Positions 41,089 to 51,517 are shown, counted from the stretch's first letter. The stretch is DNA of 64,000 nucleotides from Moraxella sp. (GCA_030530785.1 JAUMUJ010000002.1:43068-107067), one strand, 5' to 3'. Notes: a model not told the origin generated them from the sequence alone. Numbers and translations: made by a program.

Positions 41089-44000
41089 ATGGCATTTGTA
41101 CATTTGGGCGTAAGAAGCGAATACGCCATCGTTGACTCTATCGTACGCATTGATGAGCTGGTTGCTCGTGCCAAAGAAGACGGACAAACATCACTGGGGC
41201 TGGCGGATTTGCACAACACTTTTGCTTTGGTTAAATTTTATAAAGCCTGCACCAAAGCAGGGATTAAGCCCATACTTGGGGCAGAAGTGGTCATCGGTGA
41301 TGCCATTGATGATAATGCCGAATACAACAATTTTAGCATCATCTTGTACGCCATGAACAATGACGGCTACAAAAATCTGCTACGTTTGGTCTCCGACAGT
41401 TACACCATGCGTCCGATGGGCGATAATGGCAAAGTTGCCATACTTACCCCCATCATCACAAAATCCGCCTTGACTGAGCGAAATGATGGACTGATTGCCA
41501 TCTTAACCCACCGCTCCGAAACCGCTCCCGCTCTATACAGTCAGCACCCCGAGCGAGTGCTTGAACTGCTTGATTATTACAAAAGTACCTTTGGCGACCG
41601 CTTATATCTTGCCATCAAACGCACCCACACAGGCGATGATGATTATAACAAAAATACCATCATCTACGGCTCACAGGCACACATACCCATCATTGCTCAT
41701 AATGACGTGCGTTTTATGAACCCAAGTGTACAGTCTTTAGGCAAAGAAGATGCCACCAGTAGCGACTTTGAAGCCCATGAAGCTCGTGTGTGTATTGCCA
41801 GTGGCTATGTGCTTGCCGACAAAATCCGACCTCGTATTTATTCTGAAAATCAGTATTTTCGCACCCAAGACGAGATGCAAACCTTATTTGCTGACATACC
41901 CCAAGTTATTGAAAATACAAATCTTTTAGCCAGTCGCTGTAACGTTACGCTCACGCTTGGCAAAAACTTTTTACCCGCCTTTCCCATACCTGATGGCATG
42001 ACCGAAGAGAGCTTTTTTAGAAAAACTGCCGAAGATGGTCTCAATGTCCGCTTAGACAAGCTCTATCCGCCACACACCCGAAACGAAAGCTGGGCGGACA
42101 CACGCCGCGTCTATGATGAACGTCTTGAGTTTGAGATGGGTATTATCCTAAAAATGGGCTTTCCTGGTTATTTTCTTATCGTGATGGACTTTATCCGCTG
42201 GGCAAAAGAAAATGGCGTGCCTGTCGGACCTGGTCGTGGCTCGGGGGCGGGGTCTTTGGTGGCATACAGTTTAAACATCACTGACCTTGATCCGCTACAT
42301 TATGATTTGCTGTTTGAACGTTTTTTAAACCCCGAACGGGTCAGCATGCCTGATTTTGATGTGGATTTTTGTATTGATGGGCGAGATCGTGTCATTGACT
42401 ATGTCGCTCGTGCCTATGGGCGTATGGCAGTTTCACAAATCATCACCTTTGGCACAATGGGAGCAAAAGCAGTGGTGCGCGATGTGGCTCGGGTACAAGG
42501 CAAATCCTATGGTTTGGCGGATAAAATCTCCAAACTTATCCCAAAAACTCCTGGCATATCTTTGGCAAAAGCCCAAGAAGAAGAACCTCTACTAAACGAC
42601 CTTTTAACCAACCCTGATGACGGCGACCATGAACAAGCCTTAGAAATTTGGGAGATGGCTCAAAAATTAGAGGGCATTACCCGTAATGTCGGCAAACACG
42701 CAGGGGGCGTACTCATCGCCCCAAACCGCATCAGTGATTTTAGTGCGGTGTATTGCGATGATGAGGGACATTTTGTCAGCCAATACGACAAGGACGATGT
42801 GGAAGCAGTGGGGCTGGTTAAATTTGACTTTTTGGGACTTCGTAACCTAACTGTCATCAAATCCGCCATTGACAACATAGACGCACGCCGAGCCAAAGAG
42901 GGCAAAGACCCCATTGACCTTGATACCTTACCTCTTGATGACATGGACGTATATCGCTCTGTACTACAAGCAGGAAATACCACCGCCGTATTCCAGCTTG
43001 AAAGCTCGGGCATGAAAAAATACCTAAAACAACTCAAACCGTCCAACATAGAAGACGTGATTGCGATGTGTGCCTTGTACCGACCTGGTCCTTTGGAGTC
43101 GGGCATGGTGTCGGATTTTATTGACCGAAAACAAGGCATTCAAGAGATTGCTTATCCCCACCCTGATTTTCAGCATTCTTGTTTAGAACCATCACTAAAA
43201 CCCACCTACGGTGTCATCGTCTATCAAGAGCAAGTCATGCAAATCGCCCAAACGATGGCAGGCTATACGCTAGGTGGGGCAGATATGTTACGCCGAGCGA
43301 TGGGCAAGAAAAAACCCGAAGAGATGGCGATACAGCGAAAGGTTTTTGTTGAAGGAGCGGTCGGACAAGGGTTTTCAGGGGAGCTTGCAGGACAGATTTT
43401 TGATTTGGTAGAAAAATTTGCAGGGTATGGTTTTAACAAATCACACTCGGCGGCCTATGGCGTGCTTGCTTATCAAACCGCTTATTTAAAGCATTATTAT
43501 CCTGCTGAGTTTATGTCTGCCGTCTTAACATCGGAGATGAATGACACTGACACAGTGGTGTCATTGATTGGCGATTGTAAGGATAATTTTGGTCTGTCTG
43601 TGCTACCACCTAGCATTAACCACAGTCAATGGCGATTTGTAACCGACCCCACCGACCCCACGCACACTCGTATCATCTCAGGACTTGGGGCAGTTAAAGG
43701 TGTGGGCGAAGATGCCGTTGCCAGTATCGTTAAAGCTCGCCAGGAGAGTGAGTTTAAGGACTTATACGATTTTTGTAATCGGGTGGACACCAAAAAAGTC
43801 GGCAAACGTGCCTTAGAAGCCCTCATCTGTGCAGGGTGCTTTGATGACATGGCGGTAAAACTTGCCCCCCAATTTGCCGACCAAAATCATCACGTCAGAG
43901 GTGGATTATGGGAACAGTTACCCCAAGCGATGGAAGTGGCTCACCAAAACCGCCAAAATACCATTGATGGTACGTTGGATTTATTTAGTGAAGTTGATGA

Positions 44001-44862
44001 TGGACTGTCAGTTGCCCCGCCTCTACAAAACATCGTTTGGGGCGACCAAACTCGCCTACGTGGCGAAAAAGACACGCTTGGATTATATCTGACAGGACAC
44101 CCTTTGGATAAATATCGCCAAGAGTTACCCCAGTTTGTCAGTGTCAGCCACCTTAGTGATGTCAGCGACACAGGACAAAACAAATTCATCAAAGTGGCAG
44201 GGCTTGTGGTAGACGTCGCAAATTTTGGCAACCGTATCGCCATCACATTGGACGATGGGACAGCTCGGCTTGAAATTAGCTGTTATGCCGACAAATACAC
44301 CCACCTAAAATCCACCTTAGAGAGCAACATCAGCCTAAGCGACAATCTGATGGTCAAATACGAACGCACCATTAAAAACGAAAAAAACTTCAATCCCCAC
44401 AAGCTCAACGTTCAAACCCTTGCCAAAATTGACAAAAAAGACTGGGAAGCCATTCATAACCTAAACGGTGCCATCATCATTGCCCGCATCAGCGTGCGTG
44501 AAAATGACGGGCGACTGTTTGCTCGACTGCATGGGGCAAACACCCTGACCCAAGCCAGACTTCGTTATCTGTCAGGGGTCAATATCAAACTTTCTAGTGA
44601 TGATACCCATCGCTTGCATGAGCTGATTGGCTTATTAAAAGAAAACAACCCACCCAATACCCAAGACCTACCCCAAAACCCTGATGACGACACACCAGAT
44701 GAGCCATTGAGTGATGGCTGTTTGCCCATTTCTTTGTACATTTATGATGATTGTGGGCTGTGTAAAGTCATGACCAATGACAGATTTCGCTTTTATCCGT
44801 CCGATGAAGCCATGAGCAAACTGTACACGCTTTTTGAGCCAGACACTTTAAAATTTTATTGA
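41089..44862 (+). CDS. dnaE: DNA polymerase III alpha subunit
   Basis: A 1257-residue replicative polymerase catalytic subunit. The PHP domain at the N-terminus begins FVHLGVRSEYAIVDSIVR, with metal-site histidines lost as in other gammaproteobacteria, so no PHP nuclease is expected. The palm motifs GPGRGSGAGSLVAY and the catalytic aspartates in MPDFDVDFCIDGRDRVI are present, followed by the fingers, two helix-hairpin-helix segments (GLGAVKGVGEDAVASI) and an OB fold (FIKVAGLVVDVANFGNRIAITLDDG). It is about 100 residues longer than the E. coli enzyme. trmJ follows ten bases later. Confidence 0.98.
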   Translation: MAFVHLGVRSEYAIVDSIVRIDELVARAKEDGQTSLGLADLHNTFALVKFYKACTKAGIKPILGAEVVIGDAIDDNAEYNNFSIILYAMNNDGYKNLLRLVSDSYTMRPMGDNGKVAILTPIITKSALTERNDGLIAILTHRSETAPALYSQHPERVLELLDYYKSTFGDRLYLAIKRTHTGDDDYNKNTIIYGSQAHIPIIAHNDVRFMNPSVQSLGKEDATSSDFEAHEARVCIASGYVLADKIRPRIYSENQYFRTQDEMQTLFADIPQVIENTNLLASRCNVTLTLGKNFLPAFPIPDGMTEESFFRKTAEDGLNVRLDKLYPPHTRNESWADTRRVYDERLEFEMGIILKMGFPGYFLIVMDFIRWAKENGVPVGPGRGSGAGSLVAYSLNITDLDPLHYDLLFERFLNPERVSMPDFDVDFCIDGRDRVIDYVARAYGRMAVSQIITFGTMGAKAVVRDVARVQGKSYGLADKISKLIPKTPGISLAKAQEEEPLLNDLLTNPDDGDHEQALEIWEMAQKLEGITRNVGKHAGGVLIAPNRISDFSAVYCDDEGHFVSQYDKDDVEAVGLVKFDFLGLRNLTVIKSAIDNIDARRAKEGKDPIDLDTLPLDDMDVYRSVLQAGNTTAVFQLESSGMKKYLKQLKPSNIEDVIAMCALYRPGPLESGMVSDFIDRKQGIQEIAYPHPDFQHSCLEPSLKPTYGVIVYQEQVMQIAQTMAGYTLGGADMLRRAMGKKKPEEMAIQRKVFVEGAVGQGFSGELAGQIFDLVEKFAGYGFNKSHSAAYGVLAYQTAYLKHYYPAEFMSAVLTSEMNDTDTVVSLIGDCKDNFGLSVLPPSINHSQWRFVTDPTDPTHTRIISGLGAVKGVGEDAVASIVKARQESEFKDLYDFCNRVDTKKVGKRALEALICAGCFDDMAVKLAPQFADQNHHVRGGLWEQLPQAMEVAHQNRQNTIDGTLDLFSEVDDGLSVAPPLQNIVWGDQTRLRGEKDTLGLYLTGHPLDKYRQELPQFVSVSHLSDVSDTGQNKFIKVAGLVVDVANFGNRIAITLDDGTARLEISCYADKYTHLKSTLESNISLSDNLMVKYERTIKNEKNFNPHKLNVQTLAKIDKKDWEAIHNLNGAIIIARISVRENDGRLFARLHGANTLTQARLRYLSGVNIKLSSDDTHRLHELIGLLKENNPPNTQDLPQNPDDDTPDEPLSDGCLPISLYIYDDCGLCKVMTNDRFRFYPSDEAMSKLYTLFEPDTLKFY

Positions 44863-44872
44863 TGATAGCTTT

Positions 44873-45643
44873 ATGATTTCTTTATTGCCAAACATTCGCA
44901 TTATCATGATAAACACCACCTTGCCTGCCAACATCGGCTCTACTGCCCGTGCCATGCACACGATGGGACTGTCTGACTTGGTGGTGGTCAATCCCCGCCT
45001 GCCCATTGATGACACCAGCATCGCCAACAGTGCAGGTGGAGTAAGCGTCCTAAAAAACGCCCGTATCGTGGCAACATTAGATGAAGCCATCGGCGACTGC
45101 TCACTCATTTTTGCGTCATCGGCACGCTCTCGACACCTGCCACGCCCTGTCATCAACCCTGCCCAAAGTGCCGATATGATGGGTTGTTTTTTACAAAATC
45201 ACCCAAACACCCACATCGCCATTTTGTTTGGGCGTGAAGACCGTGGGCTGACTAATGATGAGCTGTCTTTGGCAGATTATCACATTCAAATCCCCGCCAA
45301 TCCTAATTATCCTGTCCTAAATGTCGCAAGCTCGGTACAAGTCATCACAAGCAATATCTACGCACATTTTACACATAAAGTACAGACAAACACCCCACAA
45401 AATGACTTGACCGCCACCATTCGTACCGATTGGGATAATCCCGCCATCACACACGCCCAAAGATTAAGCCTACAAGACAATTTTACCAAACTGCTCATCA
45501 ATCTTAATCTTGCTCGTGATAACGAATTAAAAGACCTACCCAACCGCCTATCTCGCCTAAACAGTCGGCTACAACTTGACCAAAAAGAGTACGCCCTACT
45601 ACAAGCTCTTATCGCCAAATTACACAAAAGTATTATGCCATAA
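44873..45643 (+). CDS. trmJ: tRNA (cytidine/uridine-2'-O-)-methyltransferase TrmJ
   Basis: A 256-residue SPOUT-class methyltransferase. N-terminal [50 protein letters not shown] and the trefoil-knot motif [19 protein letters not shown] are the TrmH/TrmJ signatures. In E. coli, TrmJ methylates ribose 32 in several tRNAs. The C-terminal about 90 residues form the helical extension typical of TrmJ ([22 protein letters not shown]). It is ten bases downstream of dnaE and is probably cotranscribed. Confidence 0.92.
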   Translation: MISLLPNIRIIMINTTLPANIGSTARAMHTMGLSDLVVVNPRLPIDDTSIANSAGGVSVLKNARIVATLDEAIGDCSLIFASSARSRHLPRPVINPAQSADMMGCFLQNHPNTHIAILFGREDRGLTNDELSLADYHIQIPANPNYPVLNVASSVQVITSNIYAHFTHKVQTNTPQNDLTATIRTDWDNPAITHAQRLSLQDNFTKLLINLNLARDNELKDLPNRLSRLNSRLQLDQKEYALLQALIAKLHKSIMP

Positions 45644-45696
45644 GAATTTTTCATCGCACCATTTTTTATGCTAAAATATCATCAATTTTTTATCAG

Positions 45697-46497
45697 ATGA
45701 CCATCATGAGCCTTTTAAAAAAACTTCTTGCACTCAAACACGACATAGATGACGACTTAACCGCCGTCCTACAAAAAGACCCCGCTGCTCGTCATAAGTT
45801 GGAGATTTTGCTGACCTACCCTGGCATACACGCCCGCACACTTCATCGGGCATCGCACGCCTTATGGCAAGCCAACCATAAATTTTTGGCACGCAGTTTG
45901 TCGCACTTTACCCGAGTGAGTACGGGCATTGAAATACACCCTGCCGCCAAAATTGGCAAACGCCTGTTCATTGATCATGGCATGGGTGTGGTCATCGGTG
46001 AGACGGCAGAGATTGGTGATGATGTTACTTTATATCATGGTGTTACCTTAGGGGGCGTGTCATGGGAAAAAGGCACAAAACGCCACCCCACGCTCGGCGA
46101 CCATGTCGTGGTCGGAGCAGGAGCTAAAATTTTGGGGGGGTTTACGGTCGGTCATCATGCCAAAATTGGCTCAAACGCCGTAGTGGTCAAGCCTGTGCCT
46201 GATGGGGTTACGATGGTCGGAGCAACCGCTCGCATGATAGACAAAAAAACCAAAGACAAACCCACTCCAAAAGATGACGACAGTTTTAATGCTTATGGGA
46301 TCAGTACTGACAAAGACCCCGTTGCCACCAGCATCGCCAAACTGCTTGACCACATCCAAGAGCAAGACAAACGCATCAACGAACTACAAAATGCCTTATG
46401 TCGGCTTGACCCCACCTTTTGCAAATCCCCCTGCCATGCCATCACGCCTGATGATTTGGATGTCCTAGAAAATCCAAAGCCTGATTTTCACATCTGA
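45697..46497 (+). CDS. cysE: Serine O-acetyltransferase
   Basis: A 266-residue left-handed parallel beta-helix (hexapeptide repeat) acetyltransferase that makes O-acetylserine for cysteine synthesis. [15 protein letters not shown] [70 protein letters not shown] and [19 protein letters not shown] are the core motifs. It lacks the long N-terminal helical domain of E. coli CysE, so it is the shorter form. ATG 45697 or 45706 may start it. An extended -10 TGCTAAAAT (45669-45677) lies just upstream. Confidence 0.93.
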   Translation: MTIMSLLKKLLALKHDIDDDLTAVLQKDPAARHKLEILLTYPGIHARTLHRASHALWQANHKFLARSLSHFTRVSTGIEIHPAAKIGKRLFIDHGMGVVIGETAEIGDDVTLYHGVTLGGVSWEKGTKRHPTLGDHVVVGAGAKILGGFTVGHHAKIGSNAVVVKPVPDGVTMVGATARMIDKKTKDKPTPKDDDSFNAYGISTDKDPVATSIAKLLDHIQEQDKRINELQNALCRLDPTFCKSPCHAITPDDLDVLENPKPDFHI

Positions 46498-46499
46498 TG

Positions 46500-46521
46500 A
46501 GTTGGGGTTTTTGCCCCAACT
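46500..46521 (+). terminator. Possible terminator of cysE
   Basis: AGTTGGGG and CCCCAACT form an 8-bp stem around TTTTTG immediately after the cysE stop. The T run is only five, eight bases later, so strength is doubtful. Confidence 0.55.
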
Positions 46522-46753
46522 GCCACTTTTTGTCAGTTTAACCGCCACCTTGTGCCCACTCTTTAACAATCCTTTACCAAATTTTTAGGATTTTTTTGTT
46601 AAAATAAATGCCCATTTGGGGTGATTAAGTACAAAAATACAACAATTTTATTGGCTGTATTGAGTGAAGATGACCCTTTTTTCTGGTTAGCATGACCCTA
46701 AAAACATAGGATTATGTTAAATAAATAACCATCTCAACAATAGGAAAAATCTC

Positions 46754-47680
46754 ATGGCATGGCAACAAATCCACCTTCAACTGACCAAATCCCAAGTAGA
46801 ACTTGCCGAAGCGTTATTTTATGAAGCCCAAGCGGCGTCCATTTTATTAGAAGACGCAGGCGATGAGCCATTATTTGAACCTTTGCCCAACGAAGAGCCA
46901 CTTTGGGCAGACGTGGTTTTGACGGCAATTTTTGACACCCATACCGATGGGCGTTTTGCGCAGATGGATTTTGAAAATCTCGCCCAAGACATCGGAGCCG
47001 AAACGGGAGCAAGTCGTGTCTGGCTGTCAGTGCTGGACGACAAAGACTGGACTCGTGAATGGATGAGCCACTACAAACCCATCAAATGCAAAGGTAATCT
47101 GTGGATAGTCCCAGAGTGGCTAGACGCTCCTGATGCTAATGCCATCAATCTCATCTTAGAACCAGGCTTGGCATTTGGCACAGGTTATCATGCCACCACC
47201 CGATTATGCCTTGACTGGTTAAGCGAGCAAGATTTGACCGACAAAGTGGTCATAGATTATGGCTGCGGCTCAGGGATTTTGGGCGTGGGAGCGTTACTGC
47301 TTGGGGCAAAGCAGGTATTAGCAGTAGACATTGACCCTCAGGCCATTCTTGCCACCCGACAAAATGCCAAACTTAACGGCGTGTCGGATAAAATACTGAC
47401 CTTTTTGCCCGAAGAATTTCAAGCATACCAAACCCACACAGGCATACTGGCTGACACCATCACCGCTAACATTTTGGCAAAACCACTCATTCATTTTGCC
47501 CCTTATTTTGCCACGTTGTTAAAAGACGGTGGACAAATTGTGTTGGCGGGGCTGATTAAAAACCAAATTGATGATGTCAAAAATGCCTACCTACCCCATT
47601 TTAAAATGGACGAACCTTACTACTATGACACACCCGATGACCGCCATTGGTATCGTTTATCCGCTTTTAAGTACAGTTAA
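46754..47680 (+). CDS. prmA: Ribosomal protein L11 methyltransferase
   Basis: A 308-residue SAM-dependent enzyme that trimethylates L11. N-terminal MAWQQIHLQLTKSQVELAEALFYEAQAASILLEDAGDEPLFE, then WVPEWLDAPD-like WIVPEWLDAP, LEPGLAFGTGYHATTRLCLDWL, the SAM motif VIDYGCGSGILGVGALLLGA and DTITANILAKPLI. AGGAAAA lies eight bases before the ATG. It heads the locus prmA - zinc-ribbon gene - fis - purH that is conserved in Acinetobacter relatives. Confidence 0.96.
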   Translation: MAWQQIHLQLTKSQVELAEALFYEAQAASILLEDAGDEPLFEPLPNEEPLWADVVLTAIFDTHTDGRFAQMDFENLAQDIGAETGASRVWLSVLDDKDWTREWMSHYKPIKCKGNLWIVPEWLDAPDANAINLILEPGLAFGTGYHATTRLCLDWLSEQDLTDKVVIDYGCGSGILGVGALLLGAKQVLAVDIDPQAILATRQNAKLNGVSDKILTFLPEEFQAYQTHTGILADTITANILAKPLIHFAPYFATLLKDGGQIVLAGLIKNQIDDVKNAYLPHFKMDEPYYYDTPDDRHWYRLSAFKYS

Positions 47681-47727
47681 ACCCCTAATTCGTTGTAAAT
47701 TGTTGAACAATTTAGTAGCATGACCAC

Positions 47728-47762
47728 CAAGACGGTCAATTATTCATCATGATACCGTCTTG
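47728..47762 (+). repeat. 9-bp inverted repeat downstream of prmA
   Basis: CAAGACGGT (47728-47736) and ACCGTCTTG (47754-47762) are exact reverse complements with 17 bases between. A TTTTTT follows 13 bases later. It may terminate prmA or form part of the next gene's leader. Confidence 0.45.
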
Positions 47763-47924
47763 TAACTGACTGATTTTTTACATAAAAGTAACACAGTTAT
47801 GATTTTGTAAAAAAACGACAATATTTATGATTGTTCAAATTTTTGGCGTTATTCTTGCAATTTTTATGATGTTTAGATTGTTTGGTGCAGTACCAACACA
47901 CAATTATAATTTATCGGAACACCC

Positions 47925-48944
47925 ATGAGTCAGCAACACACACAATGCCCCAGTTGTGGGGCGGTTTATCCCATGCCAAGCGATAAACTTAGCAATCCCA
48001 CCGCTCGTGCCAAGTGTGGGCGTTGTCAGCAGGTTTTTTTGCTTAATGATAACCTAATCCAGCCCAGCTCGCCCAAACCCAGCGTTGTGGTGAGTGAACC
48101 TGACCGCACTCGTCCGATAAATGCACCGTCTGATGAGCCTGCCATGTCTACCACAGAACCGAAGTCTGCCCTAAACAAACAAACAGAAGAAGATGATTTT
48201 AGTCGCTTTTTGGACGAACAAATCCAAATCGCCACCACCAATATCCGCAGTGAAGAAACGCCAGACAGTGCCGAAAACGAAGCACTGCTTCAAGACATTT
48301 TAAAAAATAGCGACCCTAACAAGGTTGCCATCAACCAAAGCACCAATACTCATGCCAATCCAAAAGCAGACATTGATTTGTCCACGCTGATTGCTCCTGC
48401 ATCCAGCTTAGGTCAAAAAAGAAAAACATCGCTTAAAAAAGCAATGTCTCACAAACCAACCACACAGCAGATGGCAACCAAAAAATCGCTGATTAGTCAG
48501 TTTATGTGGCTTGTTGGCTGTGTGATATTGCTTGGACTGATGGTGGTACAATACACTCTATTTAATCTTGATACGCTCATTGCCAACCCAGCTCATGCCA
48601 GCAAAATCCAAAGTTTTTGCTCATTGGCAAAATGCACCACACCAAGTGCTGATTTGGGCAGTCTTGCCATTACTGCCACCCATCAAAATCGTGCTGACAC
48701 CACCGATGTCATCATCACCATTTTTAACCATAGCCAACAAGAACAGCTTTATCCTGACTTATTGGTACGCTTAAAAAATGAGCAAGGCACGGTGGTGGGT
48801 GATTTTGTGGCGACCCGTGCCGATTATTTGGCAGAATCCCAAAAGAGCATTTTAAGCAATCAATACAAGCGTATCATGCTTAGCACCAAACCCAAACAAA
48901 CGCCGACTGTCGTAGAGGTTACTCCTTTGTATCAGTCTCCTTAG
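47925..48944 (+). CDS. Zinc-ribbon, single-pass membrane protein with DUF3426 domain
   Basis: A 339-residue protein. An N-terminal MJ0042-type zinc finger (CPSCGAVYPMP...ARAKCGRCQQVFLL, residues about 8-42) is followed by a long acidic, low-complexity linker. A transmembrane helix lies at about residues 192-212 (FMWLVGCVILLGLMVVQYTLF), and an exported C-terminal DUF3426 domain contains IFNHSQQEQLYPDLLVRLKN and VGDFVATRADYL. Its role is unknown; it is linked to prmA and fis in many gammaproteobacteria. A small Zn-finger sensor with a periplasmic domain is a reasonable guess. Confidence 0.88.
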   Translation: MSQQHTQCPSCGAVYPMPSDKLSNPTARAKCGRCQQVFLLNDNLIQPSSPKPSVVVSEPDRTRPINAPSDEPAMSTTEPKSALNKQTEEDDFSRFLDEQIQIATTNIRSEETPDSAENEALLQDILKNSDPNKVAINQSTNTHANPKADIDLSTLIAPASSLGQKRKTSLKKAMSHKPTTQQMATKKSLISQFMWLVGCVILLGLMVVQYTLFNLDTLIANPAHASKIQSFCSLAKCTTPSADLGSLAITATHQNRADTTDVIITIFNHSQQEQLYPDLLVRLKNEQGTVVGDFVATRADYLAESQKSILSNQYKRIMLSTKPKQTPTVVEVTPLYQSP

Positions 48945-48997
48945 GTTGTCAAAAGCTAAATTTAGCTTAGGACTTTTGTAAAATTGATAGGTTGATT

Positions 48998-49255
48998 ATG
49001 ACTACTGAAAACATTCACACTCGCCCACCGCTACACACCCATGTTGAAACAGCGGTACAACAACACCTAAACGCCCTAAATGGTGAAACACCAAGCCAAC
49101 TGTATGAGTTGTTCTTAGGTGAATTTGAAAAGCCCTTGCTCATCTCTGTGCTAAGATACACGCACGGCAATCAATCAAAAGCCGCCCAAATCTTAGGATT
49201 AAATCGTGGCACACTGCGTACCAAACTAAAAACCTACGATTTACTTAAAAAGTAA
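48998..49255 (+). CDS. fis: DNA-binding protein Fis
   Basis: An 85-residue nucleoid protein and regulator. The C-terminal half (KPLLISVLRYTHGNQSKAAQILGLNRGTLRTKLKTYDL) is the Fis helix-turn-helix. The N-terminal part THVETAVQQHLNALNG corresponds to the beta-arm region. ATG 48998 is used; an upstream TTG at 48992 would add two residues. In enterobacteria fis follows dusB; here dusB is missing and fis follows the zinc-ribbon gene. Activation of stable RNA genes and competition with other DNA-bending proteins is the known role. Confidence 0.93.
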   Translation: MTTENIHTRPPLHTHVETAVQQHLNALNGETPSQLYELFLGEFEKPLLISVLRYTHGNQSKAAQILGLNRGTLRTKLKTYDLLKK

Positions 49256-49282
49256 ATAAACCGTAATTTTTACTTTATAAAT

Positions 49283-49349
49283 ACCCCAATACTTGGTATC
49301 ATTAGCGGTGCTTTCGGGCATTTACCTAACTTTAACATCATATTGGGGT
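49283..49349 (+). promoter_or_regulatory. purH leader inverted repeat masking the ribosome site
   Basis: ACCCCAATA (49283-49291) and TATTGGGGT (49341-49349) are exact reverse complements 49 bases apart. The right arm contains the GGGG Shine-Dalgarno of purH, five bases before its ATG at 49354. The paired form would hide the ribosome site. The 49-base inner part also has short GGTA/TACC pairing. I do not match it to a known riboswitch. Confidence 0.5.
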
Positions 49350-49353
49350 TTTT

Positions 49354-50931
49354 ATGAATTTTTTGCGTTTTGCACTTTTATCAGTTTCAGACAAAACAGG
49401 CATTGTGGAATTTGCCAAAGGGTTAAGTCAAGCTGGTTTTGGGCTATTGTCCACAGGCGGTACTTATAAACTACTCAAAGACAATGACATCTTAGTTACC
49501 GAAGTCTCTGAACACACAGGCTTTCCTGAAATGATGGACGGTCGTGTTAAGACCTTGCACCCAAAAATTCATGGGGGCATTTTAGCTCGGCGTGGCATTG
49601 ATGATAATGTCATGAAAGAACATGGCATCGATGGCATTGATTTGGTGGTGGTTAATCTCTATCCCTTTGCCCAAACGGTCGCCAAGCCCGATTGTACCTT
49701 AGCAGATGCCATTGAAAACATTGATATCGGTGGCCCTACGATGGTGCGTGCCGCCGCCAAAAACCATGCCAGCGTTGGTATCGTGGTAAATGTTAGCGAC
49801 TATGACAGTGTTTTACAAGAGCTGACAGAAACAGGCAAGCTGTCTGATGAGACTCGATTTGACCTAGCAGTAAAAGCCTTTGAACACACCGCTCAATATG
49901 ATGGTATGATTGCCAATTATTTGGGTGCACGCCTTGGAAAAACAGACGACACGGCAGATAAATTTGCTCGCACTTTTAACACCCAGCTCATCAAAGCCCA
50001 AGATTTACGCTATGGCGAAAATCCCCACCAGTCTGCCAGCTTTTATGTAGAAAACCAAACGACCGAAGCGTCCATCGCCACCGCTCGCCAACTACAAGGC
50101 AAGGAGCTGTCTTATAACAACATCGCCGACACAGATGCTGCCTTAGAGTGCGTAAAATCCTTTACCAAGCCCGCTTGCGTCATTGTTAAGCACGCCAATC
50201 CCTGTGGTGTGGCAGTCTCTCTTGATGGGATTTTGGACGCTTATAACTTAGCCTACGCCACCGACCCAGAGTCTGCCTTTGGTGGGATTATCGCTTTTAA
50301 CCGTGAGCTAGATGTAGATACTGCTCGTGCCATCATTGAGCGTCAATTCGTGGAAGTCATCATCGCCCCCAGTATAGCAAATGGCGTATTAGACATCACG
50401 TCCACCAAGAAAAACGTCCGTGTCCTGACCTGCGGTGAACTACCCAGTCCCAATAATCGCACCGCACAGCTAGATTACAAACGAGTAAATGGCGGTTTGC
50501 TTGTCCAAGACCAAGATTTGGGCATGATTGACAAATCCGACCTAAAAGTTGTTACCAAAAGACAGCCCACAGATGCTGAGCTTGATGATTTAATCTTTGC
50601 ATGGAAAGTCGCCAAATACGTCAAATCTAATGCCATCGTTTACGCCAAAAACCGACAAACCATCGGTGTCGGAGCAGGTCAGATGAGTCGTGTCAATTCC
50701 GCTCGCATTGCCGTAATTAAAGCTGAACACGCAGGACTGCCCGTAGAAGGTGCAGTCATGGCATCAGACGCATTTTTTCCATTTCGTGATGGCATTGATA
50801 ATGCAGGCAAGGCAGGCATTAAGTGCATTATCCAGCCTGGTGGCTCAGTGCGTGATGATGAAGTCATCGCCGCTGCTGATGAGCATGGCATTGCGATGGT
50901 ATTTACAGGCATGAGACATTTTAGACACTAA
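49354..50931 (+). CDS. purH: Bifunctional AICAR transformylase/IMP cyclohydrolase
   Basis: A 525-residue enzyme for the last two steps of IMP synthesis. The N-terminal MGS-like domain has [31 protein letters not shown] and [15 protein letters not shown]. The transformylase half has [14 protein letters not shown], the catalytic [29 protein letters not shown], and ends [10 protein letters not shown]. Length matches E. coli PurH (529). It follows fis by 98 bases and has its own structured leader and a strong terminator. Confidence 0.97.
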   Translation: MNFLRFALLSVSDKTGIVEFAKGLSQAGFGLLSTGGTYKLLKDNDILVTEVSEHTGFPEMMDGRVKTLHPKIHGGILARRGIDDNVMKEHGIDGIDLVVVNLYPFAQTVAKPDCTLADAIENIDIGGPTMVRAAAKNHASVGIVVNVSDYDSVLQELTETGKLSDETRFDLAVKAFEHTAQYDGMIANYLGARLGKTDDTADKFARTFNTQLIKAQDLRYGENPHQSASFYVENQTTEASIATARQLQGKELSYNNIADTDAALECVKSFTKPACVIVKHANPCGVAVSLDGILDAYNLAYATDPESAFGGIIAFNRELDVDTARAIIERQFVEVIIAPSIANGVLDITSTKKNVRVLTCGELPSPNNRTAQLDYKRVNGGLLVQDQDLGMIDKSDLKVVTKRQPTDAELDDLIFAWKVAKYVKSNAIVYAKNRQTIGVGAGQMSRVNSARIAVIKAEHAGLPVEGAVMASDAFFPFRDGIDNAGKAGIKCIIQPGGSVRDDEVIAAADEHGIAMVFTGMRHFRH

Positions 50932-50944
50932 ATTTTGATTCATC

Positions 50945-50973
50945 AAATACACTCTCCCTGAGAGTGTATTTTT
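50945..50973 (+). terminator. Intrinsic terminator of purH
   Basis: A 12-bp stem AAATACACTCTC (50945-50956) and GAGAGTGTATTT (50960-50971) with a 3-base loop and a T run, starting 14 bases after the purH stop. Confidence 0.9.
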
Positions 50974-50986
50974 ATAAAGGCGATTC

Positions 50987-51517
50987 ATGAAAACCTTATC
51001 TATATTTTGCATCTTATGCTTGGTGGCTTGTCATGACAACCTAACCCATCACAAAACTGCCGACAATCTTCTTGAATTTTACATGGACAGCAGTTTTAAA
51101 AAAGTACAAACCAACCCCAAATTAGGGCTAGACATTTACCAAAAGAAAAATTATCACTTGCAAATCATTCATTATCCCAACCATCACCCCGCATTACAAC
51201 AACGGTTTGATGATTATAAAAATCAAAAACGAATCTTTAAGCCTGCCTACTACACCACTACGGCAGATACCATAAAAATTGACAATACCGTCCTTAATCT
51301 ACACAATCATAACGGTCATGATTTTGTGGTATTTTATACCAAAGTCCAAGACCTGTCCGCTCTAATCCCAACGTATTATGGCATTGCTTTTGTTTTGATG
51401 AAAACACCTCACGGTTTTGTTGAAATCAGCCTAAAACAACAAGCCCACAAAGAAAGCAAATTAAGCCAAAAACAAGCCTTTGAATACCTATCGTCCATCA
51501 TTCAAACCATCAAATAA
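50987..51517 (+). CDS. Lipoprotein of unknown function
   Basis: A 176-residue predicted lipoprotein: short signal peptide MKTLSIFCILCLVAC with a lipobox (LVAC) and a mature part rich in His, Tyr, Lys and Asn. Visible elements are LHNHNGHDFVVFYTKVQDLSALIPTYYGIAFVLMK and a helical C-terminus with KLSQKQAFEYLSSIIQTIK. I do not recognise a family. AT content is higher than in flanking genes. Its 3' end overlaps that of convergent gloB by eight bases. Confidence 0.75.
   Translation: MKTLSIFCILCLVACHDNLTHHKTADNLLEFYMDSSFKKVQTNPKLGLDIYQKKNYHLQIIHYPNHHPALQQRFDDYKNQKRIFKPAYYTTTADTIKIDNTVLNLHNHNGHDFVVFYTKVQDLSALIPTYYGIAFVLMKTPHGFVEISLKQQAHKESKLSQKQAFEYLSSIIQTIK

Noticed and set aside
41089..41160. Degenerate PHP domain in DnaE as a sign of inactivation
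   Set aside because: Loss of the PHP metal ligands is normal in gammaproteobacterial DnaE; the polymerase aspartates are intact.
42660..43139. 159-codon open frame opposite dnaE
   Set aside because: It covers conserved polymerase motifs on the other strand and has no start signals of its own.
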